A stretch of DNA of 64,000 nucleotides, taken from assembly GCA_903932865.1 (NCBI GenBank), contig CAIZHQ010000003.1, positions 16,711 to 80,710 of the forward strand. The letters run 5' to 3'. The position numbers were made by a program, and so were the translations under genes. Below, piece by piece: positions 33,735-43,190 of this stretch. The notes beneath the pieces are model-generated. The model was given only the letters and a program-made list of their open reading frames with translations. It was not told the DNA's origin and ran no database searches. Source of the DNA: an uncultured Burkholderiales bacterium (GTDB lineage Bacteria; Pseudomonadota; Gammaproteobacteria; Burkholderiales; Burkholderiaceae_C). Each line of letters opens with the position of its first letter. Positions within the stretch are counted from its first letter, which is position 1.

Positions 33735-34586
33735 ATGCTGGCAGTTGATCGCCCGAACGTCTTTGCTGTTTTGTTCAGCTTGGCATTGCATGCTGCAATC
33801 TTGGCGTTGGTCAGCGGTTATCAGTTCGGCTACCGTAGTGCCGACAAAGAATCTTCCCCAAGTCGAATCGTCTTCATGCAGGTGTTACCACCACCGCAAA
33901 ATGATGCACCCATGGGGGGCCAGGAACTTTCGCCAGCGATCAATTCACCAAACCCAACAGCACTTGGCATTGCCCCAATCACTGAGTCGACAGACAGGTC
34001 ACCGCTAGCCAAAGAGCCAGCCACCATGGCAGCGCCTTCAGCGCCTACTGCAGAAGAATGGGCTTTTGCGGGAAGTTACACAAACAAAAACAGCAAAGGC
34101 TATCGGTACAACTGGGGCCAACAGGTGCGCAGCATGATGGGGACCGCTGTTGAGGGGCCTGATCAAGGTTACGTTCGTTTCAGAATTGAAATCGCACCCG
34201 ACGGAACACTGGCCAAGTTGGAAACCATTTGGACGACGTCCGCAGTGGCCGAGCAACTGGCGCGCAAAGCTGTAGAAAACATGCCTCCTCTACCACCGAC
34301 GCCAACAGGAAAGCCGCTTATCTTTGAGAAAACAATCTCGTTCACGCCGTTTGCTTCAGATGGTCCACCGAGTTACAAAGATGACTGCCTCCCGGATCCG
34401 CCTGTTTTTCGCAATCCTTTTGCATGGGACGGTAAATCACCTCAAACGGTGGTAACACCACCAAAGACCGAAAAGTTAGATCCCCAAGCCATGGAGGATT
34501 GCCTCAGACAGTTGCCAAGAGACTCGATTGAGGCTGAGATGGCCCGTGACAAACGAGAAATGGAAAGATGGGGGTGGAGCAAGTGA
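33735..34586 (+). CDS. TonB-like single-pass membrane protein
   Basis: 283 aa. The N-terminal segment VFAVLFSLALHAAILALVSGY is a single transmembrane anchor with the SxxxH pattern of TonB, followed by a Pro-rich, low-complexity periplasmic stretch to about residue 110. Then comes a region resembling a TonB C-terminal domain (GYVRFRIEIAPDGTLAKLETIWTTSAVAEQLARKAVENMPPLPP). The last 80 residues, with Cys residues in DDCLPDPP and MEDCLRQLP, are not recognised. ATG at 33735; a TTG at 33726 is an alternative. It lacks exbB/exbD partners here. Link to the metal genes is unproven. Confidence 0.7.
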   Translation: MLAVDRPNVFAVLFSLALHAAILALVSGYQFGYRSADKESSPSRIVFMQVLPPPQNDAPMGGQELSPAINSPNPTALGIAPITESTDRSPLAKEPATMAAPSAPTAEEWAFAGSYTNKNSKGYRYNWGQQVRSMMGTAVEGPDQGYVRFRIEIAPDGTLAKLETIWTTSAVAEQLARKAVENMPPLPPTPTGKPLIFEKTISFTPFASDGPPSYKDDCLPDPPVFRNPFAWDGKSPQTVVTPPKTEKLDPQAMEDCLRQLPRDSIEAEMARDKREMERWGWSK

Positions 34587-34982
34587 TTCACAACCAAACT
34601 GGCGTGTAACTTATCTGCCACGGGCAGAGCCGTTCTTTCCGTAGTTTTTCAAATTGATTTAAGGCTGTCTTCAATCAGATTTAGTTAACTTCTTTTGACA
34701 GCAATCTGTCGGTCATAAAGGTCTCAGATCGACCTATCCGCGACAATCGAATAGTTCTATTTCGTCATTAAGAAAGTACCCGAAGACCGCAAACGACATC
34801 GAATGCCAGGTGTTGTTAAGTTACGTCGCAACACAAAAATGCACCAGTTTGTTAAAACTGTGCAGGCTTCATAGCAAGAAGATGGGGGTCATTTCCATTC
34901 TGAATCTAGGGAAACCTTAACTCGACGCAAATTGAACGTTAAATCGGTGGTGGATAATCAAGTGCAATCCAACCTAAATGCC
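34587..34982. other. Intergenic region before the metal-efflux genes
   Basis: About 396 nt without a gene. It contains a small perfect stem TCTGCC-ACG-GGCAGA at 34614-34628, with no T-tract, just after the TonB-like gene. A short palindrome CAGTTT/AAACTG lies at 34845-34860. The promoter of the efflux operon is presumably here, but no clear -35/-10 pair is seen. Confidence 0.4.
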
Positions 34983-35336
34983 ATGCGTCGTTCAGCCGTT
35001 CTTTTCGTTATGCTTTTCTCCATGCTATGGCAGGCTATGGCGTTGGCGCAACCGACTTCGACCGTGAACTTGTTGGCGGACCTTGAGCATGCCGCCATGC
35101 ACTGGCAAGATGAGCCCCATCACCATCATGATGATGGTTCCTATCACAGGGACGACTCTCAAGCATCCAAATTCCATGTCTTCAGCGACCACCTGTCGGT
35201 AGCTATTGCGCTGTTCTCAGCCAGTTCACAAAATTCCCTCCCCACCGCCTCTGCGCGACCCTGCTGTCACCGTTCCGCCTCAGTGCCCGATCCTTTCCTA
35301 GACGGACTGCTCAGGCCACCTCGCCTTCGCTCCTGA
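34983..35336 (+). CDS. Small His-rich exported protein, CzcI-like
   Basis: 117 aa. The hydrophobic N-terminus MRRSAVLFVMLFSMLWQAMALAQ is a signal peptide. The mature part has LEHAAMHWQDEPHHHHDDGSYHRDDSQ with a His/Asp cluster, then FHVFSDHLSVAIAL and a C-terminal Pro-rich end with a Cys pair (RPCCHRS). Size, layout and position upstream of a TolC-type gene match the CzcI/CnrY-region proteins of cobalt-zinc-cadmium efflux loci, thought to modulate the efflux genes. The ATG at 34983 is preferred over a TTG at 34932. The assignment rests on layout, not on strong sequence identity. Confidence 0.65.
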   Translation: MRRSAVLFVMLFSMLWQAMALAQPTSTVNLLADLEHAAMHWQDEPHHHHDDGSYHRDDSQASKFHVFSDHLSVAIALFSASSQNSLPTASARPCCHRSASVPDPFLDGLLRPPRLRS

Positions 35337-35484
35337 CCCGCCCTTCAAGGCGGGTGTCCTGCAATGGGCGCCCGATCTTTCTCTGCAAGGTCGTCACACA
35401 CGAGCACCCGTCTGACTCCGACGCGCCCAATGCGTCTCATATTGTCCGTGCTCCCACGTGACCAACTCGGTCTATTTAATTGTC

Positions 35485-36759
35485 ATGAGCATAGTGAATC
35501 ATCTTCCAAGGCTTGTTGCCTGCGCGCTTGCGGGCATCTTGTTCGGCATGCCTGCATGGGCCCAGCCGGCCGCATCTTCAACGGCTACACCGATAGCCAC
35601 AGCAGCGGCTATGCCCTCCACCATCAGCTTGCGTGAGGCGCTCAATGCGGCCTGGCGGCGGGCCGTCGCAGCCCGTGAAGCAGACGGACAGCGCCTCCGT
35701 GCTGAGGCCGAACGCAGCACAATCAATAAGCTATGGGCAGCGCCCCCTTCGCTAGAACTAAGTCACCGAGCCGACCGACTACTGGGCAGCAGTGGCGGGC
35801 GCGATACCGATCTCGGTATTGCCGTGCCGCTTTGGCTGCCCGGCCAAAGAGCAGCTCGCACAGCCTCAGCAGACGGCGAGGTCGCTCTGGCGCAGATCGC
35901 CGACCAGGTTGCCAGGCTGAGGCTGGCGGGTGAACTTCGCGAATCTGCATGGCAACTGGCCACGCTACAGGCTGAGGTCCACTTAGCCGATGTGCAAGAC
36001 ACCTCGCTGAGGCAATTGGCAGGCGACGTTGAGCGCCGCGTGCGCGCAGGTGACCTGGCTCGAGCAGACAGCCTCGCAGCTCAAGCCGAACATTTGGCCG
36101 CTGCTGCGTCCCTGGCCAGCGTACGTCAGCGACTGCAGGCAGCCAAAAATCAATGGACGCTGCTCACTGGGCTTGCGATGCCACCAAACATGTTTGTTGC
36201 AACTGCTACTGACGCCGCTAACGACTTGGTCATACACCCCGAGTTGCACCTCGCCAGTCAGCAGGCAGAACTGGAGCGCAAGCGCGTTGACCTGATGCGC
36301 CATTCGCAACGCAGCGCACCTGAGCTGAAGCTGGGCGTCCGCCAAGATGCACCTGGCCAAGGCCAGTCGTCGCAGGGCAGCGTTATTGTCGGGCTGCGCC
36401 TGCCTTTTGGCACCGACGACCGTAATCGGCCGCTTGAAGCTGCAGCACTGGCAAGCCTGGACATCGCACAAACCCAGGAACAGCGACTGCGCGAACGCCT
36501 AGAAAGTGAACTCTCAGTAGCCCAGGATGCGGTGCGGTCGGCTCAGGTCCAACTTGACGCCGAGACCAACCGCGCCCTGCTGCTGCGCGAGCGCGCCACC
36601 CTGATCGACAAATCTTTCCGCGCCGGTGAAACGCCGCTGCCCGAGTTACTCCGTGCCCTTAATACTGCAGCACAGGCCGAAAGCGCAGTCGCCCGCCAGA
36701 CCGCTGCGTTGGGCTTATCCCGCGCTCGCCTCCAGCAATCCCTTGGAATCCTCCCATGA
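35485..36759 (+). CDS. TolC-family outer-membrane efflux protein (CzcC-like)
   Basis: 424 aa. Signal peptide LVACALAGILFGMPAWA, then SLREALNAAWRRAVAAREAD at the start of the first coiled-coil repeat, LELSHRADRLLGSSGGRDTDLGIAVPLWLPGQRAARTASADGE, and the second repeat with GVRQDAPGQGQSSQGSVIVGLRLPFG. Long Ala/Leu/Arg-rich helices are typical. Forms the outer-membrane channel for the adaptor and pump encoded downstream. ATG at 35485; a GTG at 35458 is possible. The next gene's ATG overlaps its stop (ATGA). Confidence 0.9.
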   Translation: MSIVNHLPRLVACALAGILFGMPAWAQPAASSTATPIATAAAMPSTISLREALNAAWRRAVAAREADGQRLRAEAERSTINKLWAAPPSLELSHRADRLLGSSGGRDTDLGIAVPLWLPGQRAARTASADGEVALAQIADQVARLRLAGELRESAWQLATLQAEVHLADVQDTSLRQLAGDVERRVRAGDLARADSLAAQAEHLAAAASLASVRQRLQAAKNQWTLLTGLAMPPNMFVATATDAANDLVIHPELHLASQQAELERKRVDLMRHSQRSAPELKLGVRQDAPGQGQSSQGSVIVGLRLPFGTDDRNRPLEAAALASLDIAQTQEQRLRERLESELSVAQDAVRSAQVQLDAETNRALLLRERATLIDKSFRAGETPLPELLRALNTAAQAESAVARQTAALGLSRARLQQSLGILP

Positions 36760-37397
36760 ACCTCACAACCCCACACATGAACACTCAGCACCTGCTTGCT
36801 GCATCTGCAATCACGCTGCTAATGACACTTAATGCCACGGCCCTGGCTGCACCCGGTGCACACGGGCCCAACGGCGAACACCTTGATGCACCCACTTCAG
36901 CGGTCATGTCTTCGACCTTGCCGCGAATGGAGGCCAAGTCAGAGAGCTTTGAGCTAGTCGTCGAACTGAGGGCGTCTGAACTCGTCATCGTGGTGGACCG
37001 CTACGAGACCAACGAACCCGTGCTGGGCGCGAAGATCGAGTTGGAGAGCGGCGGTTTGAAGGCAGTTGCCGCTTTCCGCGCCGAGCAGGGCGATTACGTT
37101 GTCACTGACGCGGCGCTGCTGAAGGCGCTAAAGGCAACTGGCGAGCACGGCTTGGTCTTTACGCTGGTCGCAGGCACGGACAGCGATCTACTCGACGGCA
37201 CGCTGGTCACTGCGGCCAGCCACTCTACTTCAGGTAAAAGCGATCAAGGACATAGCCATGATGACCACGGTCACGACCATGAACTCGAGCGCGCAGCGTG
37301 GATCGGTGGCGGCGTCGCGGCCTTGGGCCTGATCGGTGGCCTCGTCTGGCGTCGTCAGCGTCGCCGCAGTGCCGGTGCTATGAAGGGGACCCTGTGA
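36756..37397 (+). CDS. Exported membrane-anchored protein of the efflux operon, unknown function
   Basis: 213 aa. Signal peptide (LLAASAITLLMTLNATALA), then the motif APGAHGPNGEHLDAP, which recurs at the same place in the next protein. A ~110-residue domain resembling beta-rich carrier-type folds follows (ELVVELRASELVIVVDRYETNEPVLGAKIELESG), then a His/Asp-rich stretch SDQGHSHDDHGHDHELE and a C-terminal transmembrane helix AAWIGGGVAALGLIGGLVW with a basic tail. It is probably anchored in the inner membrane with a metal-binding periplasmic loop. Coupled to both neighbours by overlaps (ATGA before, TGATG after). Confidence 0.8.
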   Translation: MNLTTPHMNTQHLLAASAITLLMTLNATALAAPGAHGPNGEHLDAPTSAVMSSTLPRMEAKSESFELVVELRASELVIVVDRYETNEPVLGAKIELESGGLKAVAAFRAEQGDYVVTDAALLKALKATGEHGLVFTLVAGTDSDLLDGTLVTAASHSTSGKSDQGHSHDDHGHDHELERAAWIGGGVAALGLIGGLVWRRQRRRSAGAMKGTL

Positions 37398-38524
37398 TGA
37401 AGACATATCTCAACACCATCGCGGCCGCAGCCCTGCTCGGACTGTCTACGGCTTTTGCCGCACCAGGCGCGCACGGACCTAATGGCGAACATCTTGACGC
37501 GCCCGGCGCGGCCGTCAACGCCTCCGGCCTGGCTCGCCTGCCCGACGGCAGCGTCAACGTGCCCAAACTGGCGCAGCGCCGGATGGCTGTGCGCACCGTA
37601 CTGGCACCCGAGTCAGAGGCTGCCGCCACGGTGGAGCTACCCGGTCGGGTGGTCATGGACCCGAACGCGAGCGGTCGTGTTCAGGCCGTGCACGGCGGCC
37701 GCATTGAGCCCGGCCCGAAGGGCCTGCCTGTAGCCGGCCAGGCTGTTAGGCGTGGCGACGTGTTGGCCTACGTGCGCCACCACGCTGAGCCCTTTGCGCT
37801 GGGTGCTCAGCAGGCCCAATTGGCCGAACTGAAGGCGCAGCGGCAACTGGCAGAGCAACGCGTTCAGCGCCTGGAGAGCCTGGAAGGTACGGTGCCGCGC
37901 AAAGACATCGACGCCGCACGCACCGAAGCCTCAAGCCTGGCTGAGCGCGAGCGCAGCATCGGCGCCAGCCTGCTGGCACGTGAGACCCTCATAGCCCCTG
38001 TTAGCGGCGTCATCGCCCGTGCCGATCTGGCCGCCGGTCAGGTCATTGAATCGCGCGACATATTGTTTGAGGTAGTCGATCCAGAGCGTATGTTGGTGGA
38101 AGCCACAACAGCCGACGCCACCTTGGCTTCTCGTGTGGCCGGCGCTTCACTTCAGGGCCTGCCCAATGTGAAACTTCGCCTGCTCGGTGCATCACGCTCG
38201 CTGCGTGATGGCGTGTTGCCAATGACTTTCTCTGTGAGTACGACCAAACCCGGCGTCGCCTTACCCGTCGCCATTGGTCAGCCGGTGACGGTGGTTGCGC
38301 AATCCAAGGAGCGCATCAAGGGCGTGGTGCTGCCTGCGCAAGCTGTAGTGCGCAACCCCTCTAACGAGCCCATTGTGTGGATCAAGTCTGGTGCGGAGCG
38401 CTTCATCCCGCAGCCGGTGCAGTTCAGGCCGCTGGACGCCAACACGGTCGTGGTGACGCAGGGCCTGAGCGCGGACAACCGCGTCGTGGTCCAAGGTGCG
38501 CCTCTGATCGCCCAGATCCGATGA
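37397..38524 (+). CDS. RND efflux periplasmic adaptor (membrane fusion protein, CzcB-like)
   Basis: 375 aa. Signal peptide to FAA, then APGAHGPNGEHLDAPGAAV, an N-terminal segment absent from ordinary adaptors. The adaptor core follows: VELPGRVVMDPNASGRVQAVHGGRIEP, GLPVAGQAVRRGDVLAYV (lipoyl half), a helical hairpin (QQAQLAELKAQRQLAEQRVQRLE), TLIAPVSGVIARADLAAGQVIE and a C-terminal beta-barrel. Connects the inner-membrane pump to the TolC-type channel. ATG at 37397 overlaps the previous stop by one base (TGATG). Confidence 0.9.
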   Translation: MKTYLNTIAAAALLGLSTAFAAPGAHGPNGEHLDAPGAAVNASGLARLPDGSVNVPKLAQRRMAVRTVLAPESEAAATVELPGRVVMDPNASGRVQAVHGGRIEPGPKGLPVAGQAVRRGDVLAYVRHHAEPFALGAQQAQLAELKAQRQLAEQRVQRLESLEGTVPRKDIDAARTEASSLAERERSIGASLLARETLIAPVSGVIARADLAAGQVIESRDILFEVVDPERMLVEATTADATLASRVAGASLQGLPNVKLRLLGASRSLRDGVLPMTFSVSTTKPGVALPVAIGQPVTVVAQSKERIKGVVLPAQAVVRNPSNEPIVWIKSGAERFIPQPVQFRPLDANTVVVTQGLSADNRVVVQGAPLIAQIR

Positions 38525-38539
38525 ACAGGAGTCACCCTC

Positions 38540-41500
38540 ATGTTTAACTGGATCGTTCGTTCCAGCCTGCACAACAGGCTTTTCGTGCTGGCAGTAGCGG
38601 CAATGCTGATGGTGTACGGGGCGATGACGGCTTGGCGTGCGCCTGTCGATGTCTTCCCTGATCTCAACAAACCGCTGATCACCGTGCTCACCGAGGCAGG
38701 TGGTATGGCACCTCAGGAGGTCGAGCAACTCGTGACCTTCCCGCTAGAGACCGCACTCAACGGCATGCCCGGGGTGACGCGTGTGCGCAGCACATCGGGC
38801 GTAGGCCTGTCCCTTGTCTACGCTGAATTCGACTGGGGCACCGACATCTACCGTAACCGCCAGCTGGTGGCCGAGCGCTTGGCCATTGTGCGTGCGCAGA
38901 TGCCGGGCGACATCACACCCGTGATGGGACCGGTCTCTTCCATCATGGGCGAGATCATGCTGGTGGCTTTGCCACTGGTGCCTGGGGATGGCAAAACGCC
39001 GGTAGCAACTCCTATGCAGGCGCGTGAATATGCCGATTTCGTGCTGCGCCCGCGCCTGCTGTCAATTCCCGGAGTCTCGCAGGTCATCCCAATCGGCGGC
39101 GAGGTGCGCACGCTACGCGTCGCACCCGACACCGCACGCATGGCGCAGTTCGGCGTCTCTCTCACCCAAATCGAGCAGGCTATCAAGGGCTACGCTAGCA
39201 ATGCTGGCGGCGGCTTCATCGACTTGAACAGTCGCGAGTACCTGATACGCCACCTGGGGCGCAGCAATCGCGCTGAGGATCTGGCCGGCATCGCCGTGGC
39301 CTGGAAGGATGGCCGCGCCATCTTGTTGGAACAGGTCGCCAGTGTCTCGTTTGCGGCTGGACTCAAGCGCGGCGATGCGGGCTACAACGGCATGCCTGCG
39401 GTGGTGGTGAGCGTGCAAAAGCAGCCCGACGCAGATACGGTGAAGCTCACCGCGCAGATTGAGTCAGCGCTTTCAGAGCTGAAACAAGGCTTGCCGGTGG
39501 GCTTGGCCGCGCCGCGCGTGCTGTTCCGTCAGGCCGACTTCATCAAGGCCTCCATTGGCAACGTGGCTGAAGCCCTTCGCGACGGTGCCATCATGGTTGC
39601 TATCGTGCTGTTTGCCTTCCTGCTGTCGGTGCGCACAACCGTGATCTCTCTGGTGGCAATTCCGCTGTCTCTGGCGGTCACAGCACTGGTGTTCCAACTG
39701 CTTGGGCAATCGATCAATGTGATGACACTCGGCGGTCTGGCGATTGCCATCGGCGAGCTGGTGGACGACGCAGTCGTGGACGTCGAGAACATTCTGCGGC
39801 GGTTGAAGCAAAACCGTTTGGCGGGCAACCCGGTGCCGCTGCTGGAGGTTGTACGTCGCGCCAGCGTGGAGGTGCGGTCGGGCATCGTCTACGCCACGGT
39901 CATCGTGGTGCTGGTGTTCGTTCCGCTGTTCGCCCTGCCGGGCATAGAGGGACGTCTCTTCTCGCCGCTGGGCATTGCCTACATCGTGTCCATCGGTGCC
40001 TCCATGTTGGTCTCAATGACGGTGACGCCGGTCATGTGCTACTACATGCTGCCGACGATGAAACGAATGAATCATGGCGATAGCCCTCTGGTTTCCTGGC
40101 TCAAACGTCAGGACACGAAGCTTCTGCGCTGGTCCTTCGGGCGGGCGAAACTGCTCATCGCCTTGGCAGCACTGGCGGTGGCGTTTGCGGCCGCAACGGT
40201 GCCTTTCTTTCCGCGTGCCTTCCTGCCTGCCTTTAATGAAGGCTCACTTGTGCTGGGGTTGGTGATGCAGCCCGGTACTTCACTGGCCGAGGCGAATCGC
40301 GTTGGTGCGGTGGCTGAGACGCTGATCCGTCAGGTGCCTGAGGTGACGCAGGTGGGTCGTCGCACGGGCCGCGCCGAGCTGGACGAACACGCCGAGGGTG
40401 TTCACTCGGCTGAGATCGACGTCGACCTGAAGCGATCTGACCGCGACCGCGAGGCCATCATGGCAGACATTCGCGAGAGACTGTCAACGCTACCGGCGCA
40501 AGTGGCCATCGGCCAGCCCATCAGCCACCGGTTGGACCATCTGTTGTCAGGCGTTCGCGCACAAATTGCGGTGAAGATCTTCGGTGACGACACCGACACG
40601 CTGCGCGGCTTGGCCGAGCAGTTGCGGGCCCAACTGGCCACCGTGCCCGGACTGGTTGATCTGACCGTTGAAAAGCAGGTGTTGATCCCGCAGATCACCG
40701 TGCGACTGGACCACCGTAAGGCGGCGCAGATGGGCCTATCTCCTGGGGAGGCGATCCGTGTGCTTCAGACCTTGACCGACGGCGCCCACGGTGCCGACAT
40801 CGTGGACGGCCCGCGCCGCTACGAGTTGGTGTTGCGCCTGCCCGACCAGCAGCGCAGCCCTCAGGACTTGGCACGCACATTGATCGATACACCGGCCGGC
40901 CGCGTGCCAGTCTCGAGCATTGCCAGCGTGGAAGAAACAGACGGCCCGAACCAGATTGGTCGTGAGAACGGCCGCCGCCGGATCATCGTCTACGCCAACA
41001 CCGATGGCGGTGACATGGGGCGCGTGATCGCTGACATCCGCCGAATCATCGATGCAACCGCTCTGCCAAGCGGCAATTTCATAAGCTTAGAGGGCCAGTT
41101 CCAGGCCCAGGAACAGGCCATAAGGCTGATCGCTGGCTTGTCGTTGGTGTCTTTGGCGATGATCTTTTTGGTGCTTTACAGCCGCTACCAGTCCGTGGTG
41201 CTGGCCTCGATCATCATGGCCAACATCCCGCTGGCCTTGATCGGCTCGGTGCTGGCGATGTGGATCGCGGGGGTGCAGCTGTCGGTAGCGTCGATGGTGG
41301 GCTTCATCACGCTGGCTGGCATTGCCACGCGCAACGGCATTCTGAAGATCAGTCATTACATTAACTTGTGCAAGTTCGAGGGCGAGAGTTTCGGCCAGAC
41401 CATGATCGTGCGTGGTTCTCTAGAGCGACTGACGCCGGTGCTGATGACGGCGCTTGTGGCCGCTTTTGCATTGACGCCCTTGCTTTTAGCCGCCGATGCA

Positions 41501-41686
41501 CCGGGCAAGGAGATCCTGCACCCGGTGGCGGTGGTGATCTTCGGCGGACTCGTCAGTTCGACGCTGCTCGATACCTTGCTGACGCCAGTGCTGTTCTGGC
41601 TTTTCGGCGAGACGGCGACCCGGCGCTTGCTTGAGCCTGAGCCAGATACGCCACAAGGCGCGACCGGAACCCAGGAAGCCTATTAA
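38540..41686 (+). CDS. Heavy-metal-efflux-like RND permease
   Basis: 1048 aa, standard size. Seen: N-terminal transmembrane helix, [32 protein letters not shown] of the porter domain (similar to CzcA/CusA), 12 transmembrane segments in two sets of six, and the intramembrane motif [20 protein letters not shown] at residues 404-423. CzcA has DFGxxVDGAVVxxEN at that place, so the metal/proton signature differs. [35 protein letters not shown] and [15 protein letters not shown] are further HME-type features. Exports a cation using the proton gradient; the metal cannot be named from sequence. Confidence 0.92.
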   Translation: MFNWIVRSSLHNRLFVLAVAAMLMVYGAMTAWRAPVDVFPDLNKPLITVLTEAGGMAPQEVEQLVTFPLETALNGMPGVTRVRSTSGVGLSLVYAEFDWGTDIYRNRQLVAERLAIVRAQMPGDITPVMGPVSSIMGEIMLVALPLVPGDGKTPVATPMQAREYADFVLRPRLLSIPGVSQVIPIGGEVRTLRVAPDTARMAQFGVSLTQIEQAIKGYASNAGGGFIDLNSREYLIRHLGRSNRAEDLAGIAVAWKDGRAILLEQVASVSFAAGLKRGDAGYNGMPAVVVSVQKQPDADTVKLTAQIESALSELKQGLPVGLAAPRVLFRQADFIKASIGNVAEALRDGAIMVAIVLFAFLLSVRTTVISLVAIPLSLAVTALVFQLLGQSINVMTLGGLAIAIGELVDDAVVDVENILRRLKQNRLAGNPVPLLEVVRRASVEVRSGIVYATVIVVLVFVPLFALPGIEGRLFSPLGIAYIVSIGASMLVSMTVTPVMCYYMLPTMKRMNHGDSPLVSWLKRQDTKLLRWSFGRAKLLIALAALAVAFAAATVPFFPRAFLPAFNEGSLVLGLVMQPGTSLAEANRVGAVAETLIRQVPEVTQVGRRTGRAELDEHAEGVHSAEIDVDLKRSDRDREAIMADIRERLSTLPAQVAIGQPISHRLDHLLSGVRAQIAVKIFGDDTDTLRGLAEQLRAQLATVPGLVDLTVEKQVLIPQITVRLDHRKAAQMGLSPGEAIRVLQTLTDGAHGADIVDGPRRYELVLRLPDQQRSPQDLARTLIDTPAGRVPVSSIASVEETDGPNQIGRENGRRRIIVYANTDGGDMGRVIADIRRIIDATALPSGNFISLEGQFQAQEQAIRLIAGLSLVSLAMIFLVLYSRYQSVVLASIIMANIPLALIGSVLAMWIAGVQLSVASMVGFITLAGIATRNGILKISHYINLCKFEGESFGQTMIVRGSLERLTPVLMTALVAAFALTPLLLAADAPGKEILHPVAVVIFGGLVSSTLLDTLLTPVLFWLFGETATRRLLEPEPDTPQGATGTQEAY

Positions 41687-41750
41687 CTTGAAATCAGGCC
41701 TTGCGGCGCCGCCTGTGCCAGTGCGCAGCACCCCGAAGGAGTTCATTGAG

Positions 41751-42125
41751 ATGAATAAAAAACTGTTCGTAGCCGTCATCGTGGGGCTGTCAGCCCTGTC
41801 GTTCAACGTCGCCATGGCCCATGGCGGAGCCAAGGCGAAACATGGCGGTATCGTCACCGTGGCCAGCGACCTGGGCTTTGAGTTGGTTAGTACACCTGCT
41901 GGCGTCGCGATCTACATCGAAGATCACGGTAAGCCAATGGCCCCTACTGGCATGAGCGGCAAGTTGACCGTGCTCAACGGTGCAGAGAAGTCAGAGGCTG
42001 AACTGGTTGTGGTCGGCGACAAGCTGGAAGCCAAGGGCGTGAAGCTCGCACCTGGTGCCAAGGTCGTCGCGGCACTCACAACCTCGGCCAAGAAGGCCAT
42101 CACGGTGCGGTTCACGGTGAAGTAA
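41751..42125 (+). CDS. Small exported protein of the efflux operon
   Basis: 124 aa. Signal peptide KLFVAVIVGLSALSFNVAMA, mature start HGGAKAKHGGIVTVASDLGFELVSTPAGVAIYIEDHGKPM, then a Lys/Val-rich beta domain. Its amino-terminal HGGxxAKHGG motif could bind a metal. Similar small proteins accompany some CzcCBA-type loci. ATG at 41751 has AAGGAG 9 nt upstream, and the upstream extension in frame is not coding. Function unknown; a periplasmic chaperone role is a guess. Confidence 0.7.
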   Translation: MNKKLFVAVIVGLSALSFNVAMAHGGAKAKHGGIVTVASDLGFELVSTPAGVAIYIEDHGKPMAPTGMSGKLTVLNGAEKSEAELVVVGDKLEAKGVKLAPGAKVVAALTTSAKKAITVRFTVK

Positions 42126-43190
42126 TTGCGGCATCCATTGGCTTCTTTGTTTGCGCTGCCCGCCCTGAGAGGCGGGCTAATGGCCTTACTGGCTGCAGCG
42201 CTCTTCGGCATCAGCACGCCTTTGGTACAGCGGTTCGGTGCCGGGTTGGGGGCCTTCAGCACAGCGGCGCTACTGTATGCGGGCGCAGCGGCGATTGGCT
42301 TGCTGTCCCGACAACGCATTGAGCGCGAGGCGCGACTGGAGCGCGGCGACTTGCCGCGCTTGCTGGCGATGGCGGCCTTCGGGGCCGTCATAGGGCCGGT
42401 GGCGTTGGCCTGGGGCCTGCAGAACACAAGCGGCACCAGTGCCTCGCTGATGCTGACCTTGGAAGCTCTGTTCACTGCGGTGCTGGCCTGGCGCCTTTAC
42501 CGGGAGACCATGGACGGCCGCGTCTGGACGGCGATGGCCCTGCTGCTGGCCGGCGGTATGGTGCTGGTGATCGACCAGGGACGCAGCGGGGGCGCGCAGC
42601 TGTGGGGTCTGCTGGCCGTATTGCTGGCCACTGCAGCCTGGGGTGTGGACAACACACTGTCGCGCGCACTGGCCGAGCGAGACCCCGGCCAAGTTGTGAT
42701 GGTCAAGGCGCTGTTGGGGGCCGCGACCACATCTTTGCTGGCGGTAGCTTTCGGTGAGAGTCTGCCTTCTGTCGGTGCGGCACTTGCACTGTTCGCCGTG
42801 GGTGCCACCGGTTATGGCTTGAGCCTGCGCTTTTACCTGCTGGCCCAGCGCGCCTTCGGTGCAGCCCGCACGGGTTCGGTGTTTGCGTTTGCTCCCTTTA
42901 TCGGTGCAGCACTGGCGGTCCTTCTGGGTGACCGTTCGGCCAGCAGCCTGATGGCATTGGGCAGCCTCCTGATGCTGGCTGGAGTGATGTTGCACCTGGC
43001 TGAATCACACGAGCACGAACACGAACATGAGGCACTGGATCACGAACATGCGCACCGCCACGACGACGGGCACCACGGGCACCTGCACGATCCCATGCCT
43101 GTAGGCGAACACAGCCACCGGCATCGTCACGAACCGCAGAAGCACGCGCATGCGCATGTACCGGATGTTCACCATGCTCATTGGCATTGA
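42126..43190 (+). CDS. EamA/DMT-family transporter with a 62-residue His-rich tail
   Basis: 354 aa starting with a TTG directly after the previous stop codon. Ten transmembrane segments in two EamA repeats: LMALLAAALFGISTPLVQRFG, ALAWGLQNTSGTSASLMLTLEALFTAVLAW, WGLLAVLLATAAWGVDNTLSRALA, and ARTGSVFAFAPFIGAALAVLLGD. Residues 293-354 contain 23 His (HEHEHEHE, HRHDDGHHGHLH, HRHRH, HAHAH), a likely cytoplasmic metal-binding tail. Other start: ATG at 42179. The last gene of the metal module; it probably exports a metal or metabolite under metal stress (inference). Confidence 0.85.
   Translation: MRHPLASLFALPALRGGLMALLAAALFGISTPLVQRFGAGLGAFSTAALLYAGAAAIGLLSRQRIEREARLERGDLPRLLAMAAFGAVIGPVALAWGLQNTSGTSASLMLTLEALFTAVLAWRLYRETMDGRVWTAMALLLAGGMVLVIDQGRSGGAQLWGLLAVLLATAAWGVDNTLSRALAERDPGQVVMVKALLGAATTSLLAVAFGESLPSVGAALALFAVGATGYGLSLRFYLLAQRAFGAARTGSVFAFAPFIGAALAVLLGDRSASSLMALGSLLMLAGVMLHLAESHEHEHEHEALDHEHAHRHDDGHHGHLHDPMPVGEHSHRHRHEPQKHAHAHVPDVHHAHWH

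Noticed and set aside
42995..43190. His-rich repeat in the EamA gene as a CRISPR or tandem DNA repeat
   Set aside because: The pattern is a coding repeat of CAC/CAT with GAA/GAG/GCG codons, without regular spacer-repeat structure. No CRISPR arrays were seen anywhere in the window.
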